Shown: positions 1-9,173 of the stretch, in pieces
How the letters are laid out: every line of letters begins with the position of its first letter
Numbering within the stretch: position 1 is the first letter of the stretch
Origin: Pyrenochaeta sp. MPI-SDFR-AT-0127
Taxonomy: Eukaryota > Ascomycota > Dothideomycetes > Pleosporales > Cucurbitariaceae
DNA: 18,922 bases
Reading direction: 5' to 3'
NCBI GenBank assembly: GCA_020747015.1
Contig: JAGTJM010000158.1
Location: 1-18,922, forward strand
The notes under the pieces: generated by a model
The model's database searches: none
Told to the model about the DNA's origin: nothing
The model's input: only the letters and a program-made list of their open reading frames with translations
Translations under genes and position numbers: made by a program

Positions 1-164
1 CCTAACCCTAACCCTAACCCTAACCCTAACCCTAACCCTAACCCTAACCCTAACCCTAACCCTAACCCTAACCCTAACCCTAACCCTAACCCTAACCCTA
101 ACCCTAACCCTAACCCTAACCCTAACCCTAACCCTAACCCTAACCCTAACCCTAACCCTAACCC
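1..164. repeat. Terminal telomeric repeat array, (CCCTAA)n
   Basis: About 27 uninterrupted copies of CCCTAA on the + strand, that is TTAGGG on the strand running out to the end. The array ends cleanly at 164, where a non-repetitive GC-rich stretch (165-186) begins. TTAGGG is the usual telomere repeat of filamentous ascomycetes. Position 1 is therefore at or very near a physical chromosome end. Confidence 0.98.
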
Positions 165-186
165 GCGCACAGACCCCGGTCGTTGC

Positions 187-279
187 GGTTAGCGGTTTTC
201 TTTCTCTTTTTCTTCCTCTTTTCACTTCTTCTAGTTCGCTTTGCTAGCTACTCTAAGGTTTAGGGTTAGGGCTTTTACT
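187..279. repeat. Subtelomeric block, non-tandem part (distal copy)
   Basis: This pyrimidine-rich stretch starts with GGTTAGCGGTTTTC and ends near GGTTTAGGGTTAGGGC. A second copy lies at 16893-16974 in the same orientation, nearly identical except for an 11-nt indel and a few substitutions. The shared block, sitting next to telomere repeat in both places, defines a subtelomeric repeat family of this genome. Confidence 0.85.
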
Positions 280-432
280 AGTTTAGAGCACCTCAGTAGT
301 TTAGAGCACCTCAGTAGTTTAGAGCACCTCAGTAGTTTAGAGCACCTCAGTAGTTTAGGGTGCCTTAGTAGTTTAGGGTATCTAAGTAGTTTAGGGTACC
401 TTAGTTATATAGAGTACCTAAATTATTTAGGA
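280..432. repeat. 18-bp subtelomeric tandem repeat (distal array)
   Basis: There are eight to nine units of 18 bp. The first four (280-351) are identical, AGTTTAGAGCACCTCAGT. The next three (352-405) change to a TTTAGGGT-containing form, and the last two are degenerate. The proximal array at 16975-17180 has the same period and the same AGTTTAG start. The small open frame through this block (241-435) simply spells out the repeat and is not a gene. Confidence 0.9.
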
Positions 433-503
433 TAGCCGAGGGCTTATACCTTTTTATATACCTATAACGTTATAATACCCTAAAGTATATTTTACTTACT
501 CTA

Positions 504-546
504 ACGTAGTTAATCACCGAATCGTGAAAATCACCGAATCGTTAGC
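504..546 (+). repeat. Left terminal inverted repeat of the Fot1-like element
   Basis: These 43 bp are exactly the reverse complement of 2325-2367. The repeat begins ACGTAGTTAATC directly after the TA target duplication at 502-503. It holds two direct copies of a 13-14 bp motif containing CACCGAATCGT. Confidence 0.93.
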
Positions 547-635
547 ACATTTCTTGGCGTTGCGAACACCACATTGAATTCTTTAAATTATGCTACCACG
601 AGCTAATTTTAAATGATAACTACATTGTCTAGGGA

Positions 636-2273
636 TTATTTAAGTGCAGGACAAGTTCTTCTATTATGTTCTAGTGATCCACAAGAGCTGCAGTAGCGAA
701 TAACTGAGATTAAAGCCTTTGGTGTCGTATCACCACTTCCACTTGCAGTGGTTTGTATAGAGTCCTGAAGACGTTGTGATAGCCCAATACCCTCACTAAC
801 TATAAGACTCTCTCTTTAGGTGATATATTTGACCTTGATATTACGCTTTTTGACCTGCTTAGCGTTGTTAGCTTGCAATCCTTTGATTTGCTCACTTAAG
901 ATGGAAACTCTCTGTAAAGCGGTCTTGGCTGTTTTAACTAATTTAATTATCCTTTTAATTATAGGTGAGGTAGATTACTGGTTAAGCTGATGCTGTCGTA
1001 GTTTAACTACTGTCTGTTGCTCCTCTACTTATCGTACTGTTCTGGGAGTGTTTAATACTAAATTAACTGAAGAAGATAGGAGAACTGGTAGAGGTGTTGA
1101 AAGGTTAAATTCACCTAGTTTAGTAAGAACCTCCTCTGGATTGAATAGAAGAATGCCTGTAGCTCTAAAAGCACTTTTAATGTTATTATTACTAAGAGCT
1201 GCTGGTTAAAGCTTTGCGTAGATGCGAAGAAAGTCGTCGTTTGTAATATGATTCTGACCATTTCGGATTAAGTCCTGAACACTATCACGGAAGCGTCTTT
1301 TTATAGAGCTAAATACTATAACGTCTAACGGCTGGAGAATATGCGAGGAATAGCTAGGTAGCCATAGCAGAATGATATTGTGCTCCCTAGCGTAGCGTTC
1401 AAAAGGTTCGGTGCAATGACTGCTGTATCCATCTATAATAAGCAACTATTTTACTCCTATCGTATTTCTAGTGTTTGGTTCAAACACGTCTTTAAGCCAT
1501 ATGAGACCTAGCTGATTATTTGTCTAGCCTATTTCGCTAATAGCCACTATCCAGTCCTTTGGAACGCCCGAATCTGCATCAAACCAGATATTTTAAAATA
1601 CCTTGCCTTTATAGATAACTATGGCAGGAATACGGCGTTTGGCTAAGTTAATACACTCAATTACTGTAACCCAGTCACGATCGCTAGGCTGGATGTAGTA
1701 CTTTATGCCATCACAAGCGGTGACAACCTTAGCAGATCTAATGTCGCCCTTTTGGAAGCCAATCTCGTCCATATTATAAATATCGTCATTCTAGATTCCA
1801 TGCTTATTTACTACGTTCTTTAGCAGCCTAAAATGCTCTTGAATTACCTTAGGATCCTCCTGTTTCGCTCGCTGGTAGTCGTACTTCTTTAATTGTGTAA
1901 TTTGCACCTCCGGATTACGCTCAATATACCGCTAGAACCAATTCTTGCCTACTAGCTTCTTTTCCTTTGACAGTAGTATCATATTAGCGGTGTCCTCCAC
2001 CATCCACTTACGAGGTGGAAAACCACGAGAGGCAAGATCAAGGATCCATTCCGTTAATAAGGCTTCTTCGTTGTGATCAAGGTTGCGGCCGTTTGCAAGG
2101 GTATCTGCTCTACATGCGCTTCCATTCATGCGACGTTTGAGAGTATCGTAGTTCACGCGATAAATACGCGACGCCTGGTACGCATTCGGAATTTAGCCCT
2201 TTCGCAACGCGTCAATAGCTAAAAGGAGCCTCCCTTCCCTTTCTTGAGCAGTATTAAGGCGTTTTGGAGGCAT
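636..2273 (-). pseudogene. Fot1/pogo transposase pseudogene (about 545 codons)
   Basis: The relic reads in a single frame from an ATG at 2271-2273 to TAA at 636-638. That is 546 codons including the stop, the normal length for Fot1 transposases. Near residues 35-115 is the CENP-B/Tc5-type DNA-binding region (RIYRVNYDTLKRRMNG, then GFPPRKWMVED). The DDE/D-type catalytic core keeps all three acidic residues, in NMDEIGF, LLIIDGYSSH and LQPLDVIVF. Near the C terminus is a CX2CX4HX4C zinc knuckle (CSSCGSLEHNRRTC). About ten in-frame stops interrupt it, all TAG or TAA and none TGA. Several fall where the family has Gln or Trp, for example the Trp of the G-W-TNN motif. This fits C-to-T RIP mutation rather than random decay. 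I saw no frameshift. Confidence 0.92.
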
Positions 2274-2324
2274 GGCGTTGATGCAGAAAGAGTGTGTTGA
2301 ATGTTTGGTGAAGGCTTGGCATGC

Positions 2325-2367
2325 GCTAACGATTCGGTGATTTTCACGATTCGGTGATTAACTACGT
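2325..2367 (-). repeat. Right terminal inverted repeat of the Fot1-like element
   Basis: This is the perfect partner of 504-546, followed by the second TA at 2368-2369. There is no mismatch over 43 bp even though the enclosed gene has decayed. Confidence 0.93.
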
Positions 2368-2440
2368 TACCTTAGTTAGTATAATATATACTTTAATTAT
2401 TAAGTTTTCTCTCTATAATCACTTTTATTTATATTATTAT

Positions 2441-5400
2441 TTATTCTTCTTTAACTATTAAAGAGCAACGCTCTACCCAAATACTATCATAACTACGGAA
2501 AATTACCCTAATAAACCCTACCGCATCCTGCCTTAACCTTAAGAGCTCCCTCCGCTGCTGTACTAGTCGATCTCGGTCAGAAAGTGTTAACTCGTTATTA
2601 CGTGGACTATCTCGATTTCCATGCACCACCTTAACCCACCCTAACTCTCGCAGTACTCGATTATTTACACCCTTGTGCTCTACGTGAGAACATCTAGTCA
2701 GTTCCTCTATATTTTTGGAAAATTGGGCATGTTAGAATCCTCTTACCAATCTTCTTTGTCATTTCCGACACTCGGAGTACTCCGCCTGCATCAGCATCCC
2801 AAGGAAAGCATTGTGGTTGCGAAAACCAAAGCATCCTTGTCACCAAGTTGGCCGCAAACATAGAGCTATCCTTCTTCGGCCCCACGCTGAATTGCCGCGC
2901 TTTAGGTGCTATTGTCGGTGTAACGCTTGATGACGCTAAAGTCAGCACTATCATAAGCATTAAATCGCAAAGAGGGTCCCCTAACCACTCCCCCAGACAC
3001 TGCCGAGCCACTTGATAATGTTCTAATATGCTTTGATTCCCCTTCCTGAAATTTTGCTCTTGCTGCCGGAATCCATCCTCTATCAGCTGTGGTATTGTGT
3101 TGAAAGGGATCGAGTACCCAAAGTCGATTACCCTTCTCCTATTGGCTGGCCGCTTTGCTCTATGTTCCGCTTCGATAGCTGCTCTCTTGAGGCTCCCTGG
3201 CCGTGCTGCGATTGCCAACGCAGAAGGAGCCGAACCTACGAGCCGAATGACTCTCCGGTAGCTGAGCTTCGATTGGTACGAGCCTGGCATACACTCGATT
3301 CGACATGAGAGCATAGCCACAGTCAACGCGCCAACCCATTGGTCTTTGCTCATCGTCTTTACCGTTGTGTGTCGCAAGGCAGCGCGAAGCACTGAAAACC
3401 AAGTCGCGTTCTTTGAGTAGAATGCTCTACCTGCTGTTTGGTCGCATCGAATGCAGCTATCGTATAGGTCTTGCGCAAAGTCGCGTCGCGTTCTGGACGA
3501 TGGGACGGATGGTGTAGAGGCTGCTCCAGATGAGAAGAGCAGGAAGATAGGCTCGTATTCTCTACACAGTATTAGCAGCTGAATTGTTAAGAGAATAGTG
3601 TCCCAAATACGTACTCCCATGAAAAGGGATTTTCCGCTTGTGTCCATCGCCTTACTTGCTCTCGATGGTCTTCCAACAACTGCAATGTCCCTTGGCCACT
3701 ACTGAGCCCTTCACTTCGCCTACCTTTGTTTAGCGCGCGATGAAAGTGGTATGTGACGAACGCAATCATCTGGGGCTTCCAAAGTTCTAGCAGTACCTCT
3801 TTAAGAAACTTATCGGCACTACTCGGCCCTTGTACTCTCAATCCGCCAAGTTCGTTGAACCACAACTCGCTGTGACAACTGGCTGCAACCTCCAACCCAT
3901 AGTGAAAAGCGATAGAGGCTATGTGCATTAGGATAGGCCGTCCGTTTTTGTGTCGAGGCCATTGTGCCAAACTGAAGTTACCAGCGCCCCGAAGATCGAG
4001 TACGCGAGGATCGATAAATGGCCAACCACCTTGTTCAATGCCATCGATCGTTCCTAACGGTGTGAGGACCGAACCCATCAAAGATCTCGGGAAGCCAGTA
4101 AAGCAGTAGCTACCGAGGCGATCGAGCGCAGACACTCCTTCCGCTAATGCGACACACAGCCCTTGGGAGCCAGCGGCCTCAAACCGCATGAAGATGCTGT
4201 CAATCGCTTGGGAGAATAGATTCGCGAAAGACGCCAAAATGCCAGGGAACACCGACGGGCGGAAGGATCGAAAAATATGTGTGTAACACTGAGGTTCTTC
4301 GAGAAAGAAACGTATTAACTGGAAGATGGGAGTGAGGACGGTTGAGAAGCCCCGACTACGGTCGCTCAGCCTAGATACCTGCACGGAAAGCACTTGTTCT
4401 ATTCGGAATGCAAACTCTTCCTCAAATATTGCCCTCTCGGTCCGCTGTCGCTCACGAGCAAATGGCTTAGATGACTCAGGATCATGAGGAGTTAGATTAC
4501 CTCTCAGGTGCTGCAACAGACGCTCTCGCCTCGCAGAAACACGAGCAGACAGCTTTCCGTCGCGATTAGGAAGCGCCAAAGCAGCTGTTGCAACTCCTTT
4601 CGTAGCTAGCAGGTCATCTGGTCCGTGGCGAATGCTTCTCTTGATATTTGAGTAGCCCTGGAAATATCCATAGTTAAGCACACTTGCTCCGTTATGCTGA
4701 TAGCTCATGTTCTCCTGCATAACAGCGAGAAGATTATCCATCAAGAACGCAGGCGGTCGTGGTGATGAGAAATTGCCATATGCCGGATGAAATGCTAAAG
4801 GATAGAATGTAAAGTCTCGCTCCCCGTGGAACTCTCGGAGGACCATGTTGCGATCGGCTAGGAGACAACGCGCCAGCTTGCTGTATGGATCGGGCGAACG
4901 ACCATCGAGACAGTTAATATCGACGGCCAGAGCGTACGACACAGTATCAATGCTGTCCAGAACATATTTTTGCTCTAGTTCGGTTCGAAGTTGTTGCAGG
5001 CCACCGGTGAATAGGCTCCGATAATCGTAGCCGACCGGAGAAGTGCTACCAGCTCCTGGCACTTCACCACTAAGCCTCTCATCGTATTCAAACACACTGT
5101 CTTCTGCGTCAAGGCTCTCCTCGTCAGATTCCGAATCTTCTTCGACTGAACGGAGACGAGCTTCTTTTGGCACAGATCGCAACTGCTCAGCTACGTCGAT
5201 TTCAATGTTTGCGCCGTAGTCGTACGCATGAAATGCCGGCTGATTCTCCGCCCAGAATGTATCTTGTGTGTTATGTCTCACGTACTCTAGCCACTCTTGC
5301 ATAAATATCTCTTGGAATGTTGTCCATTTGTTGAAAGTGATTTTCTGCGTGTGGTGACCATCTAGTTTCCAAGACGGTTCTACGCCCTCCCCCAAAAGCT

Positions 5401-6247
5401 CTCCAATAAGGAATATCTCTTTGATGTACGAGGCGAGGAATTGCGCGTGGTGAAAATGCAGGGCGCTAGACTGAGACGATTTCTCGCGACGTTTTCTACG
5501 CTCGTTCCTAGAGAGAAGCTCTTCTGGTGCGTTAGCGATAGGGTGCATAACGATATACCATGACTCCCTCGTGGCCGCCGTTGCCAACCGGAAGGTCCGG
5601 TGTTCTAGATCAAATGATAATCCGTGAACGTGTTTAGCACTATAGGATGCCCGCCAATTCTTAAAACTGATTGTTATGTTATCAAAGAACCTATTAGATG
5701 GCTGCGTGATAGGCTTGAGCGGTCGTCCGATGATTATGAGAAGGTCGAGAAAGAATGAGCGAATGTACTCATCGTCTGCTGCGGCAGCTCTCGAACCGGC
5801 TTTCTTACTTCCATAATCTATCGTGTATCGTCTTTGCAGCATGTCAATAGCCTGACTGCCATCGAAAGAGGTACTCTTCGTCGTAGCAACGAAGTCCTGT
5901 GCTTCGCGCTGTTAGTCGCATCACTCGAGGTTGCACATGCACCTAGACGCACCCTTGAATTTATGATCTCCTTTCGCATGATCAATCTTCCACGAGTACT
6001 GATCGGATGCTACAACGACTTGCTCTTCGTCCCCGAAACTGCCTTCGCTAAAGTCATCTTCTATGTGGCAAGATGGTCCATCATCGTTGAGGCCGTCCTC
6101 GTCTCCAGAAGCCTCATTGGAAGTATCGGCATCCCCTTGTTCGGATATCGCATGCCTCTCAATAGTAGCAGACGGTGAGCATGAGTACCCATTGCTGTCG
6201 AAATTAGGGCTAAAATTTAAAAACTCATCATACTCTTCAAAGCTCAT
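2441..6247 (-). CDS. Gene B: large uncharacterised subtelomeric protein (about 1,199 aa, four exons)
   Basis: Proposed exons are 6247-5943, 5855-3615, 3561-2747 and 2679-2441. Together they give 3,600 nt, exactly 1,200 codons. Exon 1 codes for about 101 very acidic residues. Exon 2 carries most of the protein: a basic patch (NERRKRRE), an Asp/Glu/Ser-rich linker (EEDSESDEESLDAED), and conserved-looking blocks such as FYPLAFHPAYGNFSSPRPP, FFQGYSN-like YGYFQGYSNIKRSIRHGPDD and WFNELGGLRVQGPSSADKF. Exons 3 and 4 add WVGALTVAMLSCR, ANLVTRMLWF and SEMTKKI-EHKGVNNRVLRELGW. I see no signal peptide and no catalytic motif I can name. I recall similar unannotated proteins in other ascomycetes but cannot verify it. 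The gene is free of stops and more GC-rich than its surroundings, so it is probably functional or recently arrived. It lies 245 bp downstream of gene A on the same strand. The exon 1-2 join is tentative; otherwise the ATG at 5842 would be the start. Confidence 0.8.
2680..2746 (-). other. Intron 3 of gene B (67 nt)
   Basis: The donor is GTAAGA, the branch site CTGAC, and the acceptor CACGTAG. Splicing completes a Glu codon and joins SEMTKKI to EHKGVNNRVLREL. Without it, the frame stops at 2694. The homologous fragment at 10505-10744 begins at exactly the same residue (EHKG), which supports the 3' splice site. Confidence 0.85.
3562..3614 (-). other. Intron 2 of gene B (53 nt)
   Basis: The donor is GTACGT, the branch site GCTAATAC, and the acceptor TGTGTAG. 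The two flanking open frames overlap in different phases over 3587-3647. Removing 53 nt in phase 2 joins them in frame as NPFSWE-EYEPIFLLF. Confidence 0.9.
5856..5942 (-). other. Intron 1 of gene B (87 nt, tentative)
   Basis: The donor is GTGCAT. A GGCAG acceptor gives an in-frame join of the acidic first exon to the main exon. A CTAAC branch site followed by the nearer acceptor CACAG (ending at 5897, intron 46 nt) looks like a better splice signal. Using it shifts the frame and reaches a stop after about 25 codons. Which acceptor is used cannot be settled from sequence. Confidence 0.45.
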
Positions 6248-6329
6248 GTTTAAAAGATGAAAACCCTACTATACAACAAAAAAGTGCAAAACCCGTGTAC
6301 AAATCTTGCCGTCATGTTTTCCTCTCGTC

Positions 6330-6341
6330 GCCCCCAGGGGC
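6330..6341 (-). promoter_or_regulatory. GC-rich palindrome upstream of gene B
   Basis: Read in the gene direction, the site is TTGCCCCTGGGGGCGA, with 5-bp arms GCCCC/GGGGC around TG. It lies 83 bp before the ATG of gene B. Three further copies lie upstream of gene A. The match in sequence and placement suggests a shared protein-binding site, either a transcription-factor operator or a target of the ParB-like protein; this is inference. Confidence 0.55.
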
Positions 6342-6492
6342 AAGCTATTAAGAGCATAAAGTTTGGGCGTTAATGTCACACGACGCTCATTTGCTAGCGC
6401 CTTTAGTGCTTATCGTGTTTTTCATGTTAGACCAGGTATAAATGTGATTGCTCTATACTCTTTTTGTAGTGGGCTGGGACTGTATTTAATTA

Positions 6493-8767
6493 CTATGGTC
6501 GACTTTGGGCAGCCGGTACCCGTTGTCTCCAATGCCTTGGACCTGTGATTACATGACGAGTTTGTTTAGAGCTCTCTGGTAAATTATGCGGTTGAGTATT
6601 TTGCGGAGCACGTTGCTTGGTACGGTGTAGCTTTCGACGCTCCTTCAGCGTGCCCGTAGTTACCTCCGCTAGATCATGGAGCTGTTGCGCAGTTTGAGGC
6701 TGTGTTCTTGAATTTGACCTAGATGTCGGCCCGCACATGTTGCTTTTCACGGGGCCATGCTCTTCCACAGATCCGTGCGTTCGTGATGACCTACGGGGTT
6801 CGTTTACATCAATTCCGGAAGCTGCTGGAGGAGAGACCGAGGGGTCCGGAAGGCGCAAGTCTTCCAGCAATGTTTCAAATTTTTTGCGCTCTGCATCCAC
6901 TAGAGTAACCATTGAAGGTTTCCAAACCTTACGGCATCGCTCTAACGCTTCATCGCACTGCTCTACAGCCCAGCGAAGGATGATCGGCTGCATTATCGCA
7001 TATAACTTGTCTGCAGCGATCGTTGATTGAAGAGCGGGGTTTTTGGCGACTTCTGGAATGCTGCAAATTAGGTCGCACGTCGCCTGAGTAATAGTAGACG
7101 AAGGCTTTGAGTTGATGTCTCGAGTATCTTCCGCATTGAATCGCAGCATGCATTCGTGCTGCAGGTTTGGCCCGGCAAAGTCAAGAACGATGGATAACAA
7201 ATCCCTCCACACAACATGCTCAAATCGTTTGATGTAATCGTTGCTATGTTCGCCTGGGTATTCCTGTAAGTAGTGATCTATGGTTGTGTTCGTAAACTCC
7301 TTAGTGTTGTTCTGGACGTATCGTAGAAGCTGCTCTTGGAGCGCTATAGACTTCCTTTCGGCGTCTTCACCATATTTCTTTTCTAGGGCGGGGATTAGGT
7401 CGTTCCGTAGAGCGGGTTTATTATTGTCACGGTCGCCGACTTTTGTTGGCGAATGGTTCATCCACTGACTAACATGAGACATCGCAATGCTCATAAGCTT
7501 TCCGTCCTGCTTAGTAGTTCTCAGAAGTGCTTGAATATCGACGAAGCGACGTGTTGGCTCCGAAAGGATAAACTGGTACAAACTGTGGTATATATCGTCG
7601 CTTATGTTCGAGAGAAAATCTCGTGGGCGAGTACTTGAGGGACAAGGCTCGTCGTTGGACTCAACATCAGGAAAGAATAGGCCTTGTACATCTTCTCGAC
7701 TATGTGTTTGCGGCAGACCTGCTAGCTTCTTCCAATCAGTTAATTGGACATCAAAGCTGAATTGGCTGCGGATTTGTGAAACGACTTCGATTACTTGGTC
7801 GAATGCGGCGAACCAAAACTGTGTAGACCACCAGTCAGCAAGGATAACTTTACTATACAATACACTTACATCGTCTATTCTACGGCTTGCCATCCATTCA
7901 AAAGTCGAGATATTGAACGTAGCCTGTCCGATTGGGAACTGACACCACCTTGTGATCATCAGGTTCCAATTTTTATTTTTCCACAATGTGACCAGCCGCC
8001 GCACCGGAAACTTTACTCGGCCGCTGAGCCCAAGATACTTTAGCATCTTGTTCTCGATCTCTTTATTCGAACCTTGGAAAAGCTCTTCATCATTAGATGA
8101 AAATGTAGCGAGCTCCGTCCATATCTGGCCGTGGTTGTCTGGCAGAATGGTGTCTTCTCGATTGGCTCGTAGCTTAATGTGCAGGTGTGATGGTAGCTCG
8201 TCTACCGTTGGGGTTAGTTCACGTTAGCTAGCGCACGTAGGGGGTGGTACCTCTATCGTAAATGTCGCACACCCACCATCGCTCCGCTTCCGACGACTGT
8301 GAATATCGCAAATACTCTTTCAAGGCTTCTACTCGGTGGTTACCCGCCATAAGCTCTGCCTTCCCTCCGACAACGCTACTCCAGTTTTCGAACGATAGGA
8401 ACTCAACATCAGCCTGTCGCGCACTTTGGCTCACACCGACAGCACTCTGGGTCTGGCTTCCTTCTTGCTCAAGATAGTTCAACATCTGCTGTACTTGCGC
8501 TTTGGTGCAAGCGACCTGCAGCCGATGCTCCGCATCCCGCCGAAGGACTCCTGATTCTTTGAAAATCTGGAGAAGGCGGCGCTTGTGGGGTTCGTTGATG
8601 GGTCTGTTTGTACCGATACTCCACTCTGGAGTGAGCGCGTCGATTGGGAATTTCGCGGTCACTAGTCGGTATGGTTTAGCTTGGTCGTAGACGGAATCTG
8701 CTTCGTTGAGGTGCACCCGCGGCTTCTTCCTTGCTCCGGTCAGGTTGTTTGAGTTTTTGCGTTTCAT
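6493..8767 (-). CDS. Gene A: ParB/sulfiredoxin-like domain protein (about 724 aa, three exons)
   Basis: Exons are 8767-8251, 8201-7870 and 7818-6493, giving 2,175 nt or 725 codons. The N terminus has likely nuclear localisation patches (MKRK and ARKKPR, residues 2-17). Residues about 40-200 resemble the ParB/Srx fold. IDALTPEW...NRPINEPHKRRLLQIF matches the first box, and ELMAGNHRVEALKEYL (GNHR at 142-145) matches the GxxR box that binds nucleotide in ParB and Srx proteins. This is followed by WWVCDIYDRDELPSHL. The remaining roughly 500 residues match nothing I can name. The C terminus is basic and low-complexity (KERRKLHRTKQR). The gene has no internal stop. It lies on the same strand as gene B and shares an upstream palindrome with it, so the two are probably co-regulated. 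It could act in DNA binding or NTP-dependent clamping, but that is a fold-based guess. It could equally be a ParB-like nuclease or kinase-type enzyme. Confidence 0.82.
7819..7869 (-). other. Intron 2 of gene A (51 nt, stop-free)
   Basis: The donor is GTAAGT, the branch site GCTGAC, and the acceptor CACAG. Its length is a multiple of three and it contains no stop, so a simple open-frame reading would include it as 17 extra residues. Removing it joins RIDD to FWFAAFDQV. Confidence 0.8.
8202..8250 (-). other. Intron 1 of gene A (49 nt)
   Basis: The donor is GTACCA, with a CTAAC branch site 9 nt before the ACGGTAG acceptor. Splicing in phase 1 joins the 5' frame, which otherwise stops at 8228, to the downstream frame as CDIYDR-DELPSHLHIKLRANRED. 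This completes the ParB-like domain. Confidence 0.88.
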
Positions 8768-8879
8768 AGCAGCTGTATTTTAGAGGTCGAGGCTGAAGAG
8801 TGGAGAAGTAGCGTATTTGAAGGTGGAAGATTGCTTTAGGGTTGGAGTTTGCGAAGCTACGTTGTTAGCATAGACTTTT

Positions 8880-8891
8880 GCCCCTGGGGGC
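8880..8891 (+). promoter_or_regulatory. GC-rich palindrome upstream of gene A, copy 1
   Basis: This is an exact GCCCCTGGGGGC in the context TTTGCCCCTGGGGGCGAG. It lies 113 bp before the ATG of gene A and is the same core and flanks as the site before gene B. Confidence 0.55.
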
Positions 8892-8932
8892 GAGCGTCCC
8901 TTCGTAGACCCGTTAGAGCCAACTAGGTTTCA

Positions 8933-8943
8933 CCCCCAGGGGC
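8933..8943 (-). promoter_or_regulatory. GC-rich palindrome upstream of gene A, copy 2
   Basis: An 11-nt match on the minus strand, reading TTGGCCCCTGGGGGTGA, with one change at the edge of the core. It lies 42 bp beyond copy 1, in the opposite orientation. Confidence 0.5.
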
Positions 8944-8956
8944 CAACTTGATTCTT

Positions 8957-8968
8957 GCCCCTGGGGGC
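8957..8968 (+). promoter_or_regulatory. GC-rich palindrome upstream of gene A, copy 3
   Basis: An exact GCCCCTGGGGGC in the context CTTGCCCCTGGGGGCAACC. It is the outermost copy and sits just before the switch to AT-rich, RIP-like sequence. Confidence 0.55.
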
Positions 8969-9173
8969 AACCTAACCCTACGTTAGTAGTACAGTTTAGA
9001 GGCATAGTATAAGTTGTTTAACCCTAAAGCTCTAGTAGCTAGCTACATTAAGTAAATATAACCCCGCTTACAACTTTAACCTAGCCACCTAATTATTACC
9101 TCTACTCTATAATTATTCGCAATTTAACCCTTCGCCTATTACTAGTCCCCTAACCTTCTTTCATTCTTCTCTA

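Larger units (their letters stand above)
504..2367 (-). mobile_element. Fot1/pogo-type DNA transposon, complete but inactivated
   Basis: This is a 1,864-bp element with perfect 43-bp terminal inverted repeats (504-546 and 2325-2367), flanked by TA at 502-503 and 2368-2369. A TA target duplication is the mark of the Tc1/mariner/pogo superfamily, and the length is normal for Fot1-like elements of ascomycetes. Each terminal repeat contains two direct copies of AATCACCGAATCGT, probably transposase-binding sites. The single gene inside has about ten nonsense codons, so the element cannot move by itself. It sits 72 bp beyond the stop codon of gene B, in DNA that is otherwise non-coding. Confidence 0.93.
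8768..9173. other. Intergenic region upstream of gene A
   Basis: This is the divergent spacer between gene A (leftward) and pseudogene E (rightward). Its gene A half is moderately GC-rich and holds three copies of the GCCCC-TG-GGGGC palindrome. From about 8970 rightward it turns AT-rich. I found no other gene or RNA in it. Confidence 0.6.

Noticed and set aside
241..435. Small + strand open frame with repeated SSLEHL peptide
   Set aside because: It is only the translation of the 18-bp tandem repeat, whose unit length is a multiple of three. The proximal array shows no matching conservation of the peptide.
481..2395. Similar TAAAGTATAT words in inverted orientation just outside the Fot1 element
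   Set aside because: The resemblance is short and AT-only. The TA duplication and perfect 43-bp ends already define the element, so it is probably chance.
5834..6178. + strand open frame of 114 codons across the gene B 5' end
   Set aside because: It lies opposite gene B exon 1, intron 1 and the start of exon 2, with no recognisable motif. It is a shadow frame.
2441..6247. Gene B as a KDZ/Plavaka-type or other known transposase
   Set aside because: No DDE-type acidic triad, zinc-binding cluster or terminal inverted repeats around the gene could be identified, so the label would be a guess.
9020..9046. Possible inverted remnant of the subtelomeric block (TAACCCTAAAGCTC...AGCTAGCTA)
   Set aside because: Only partial similarity with gaps, in a region rich in CTA/TAG words. 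Not enough to claim a repeat copy.
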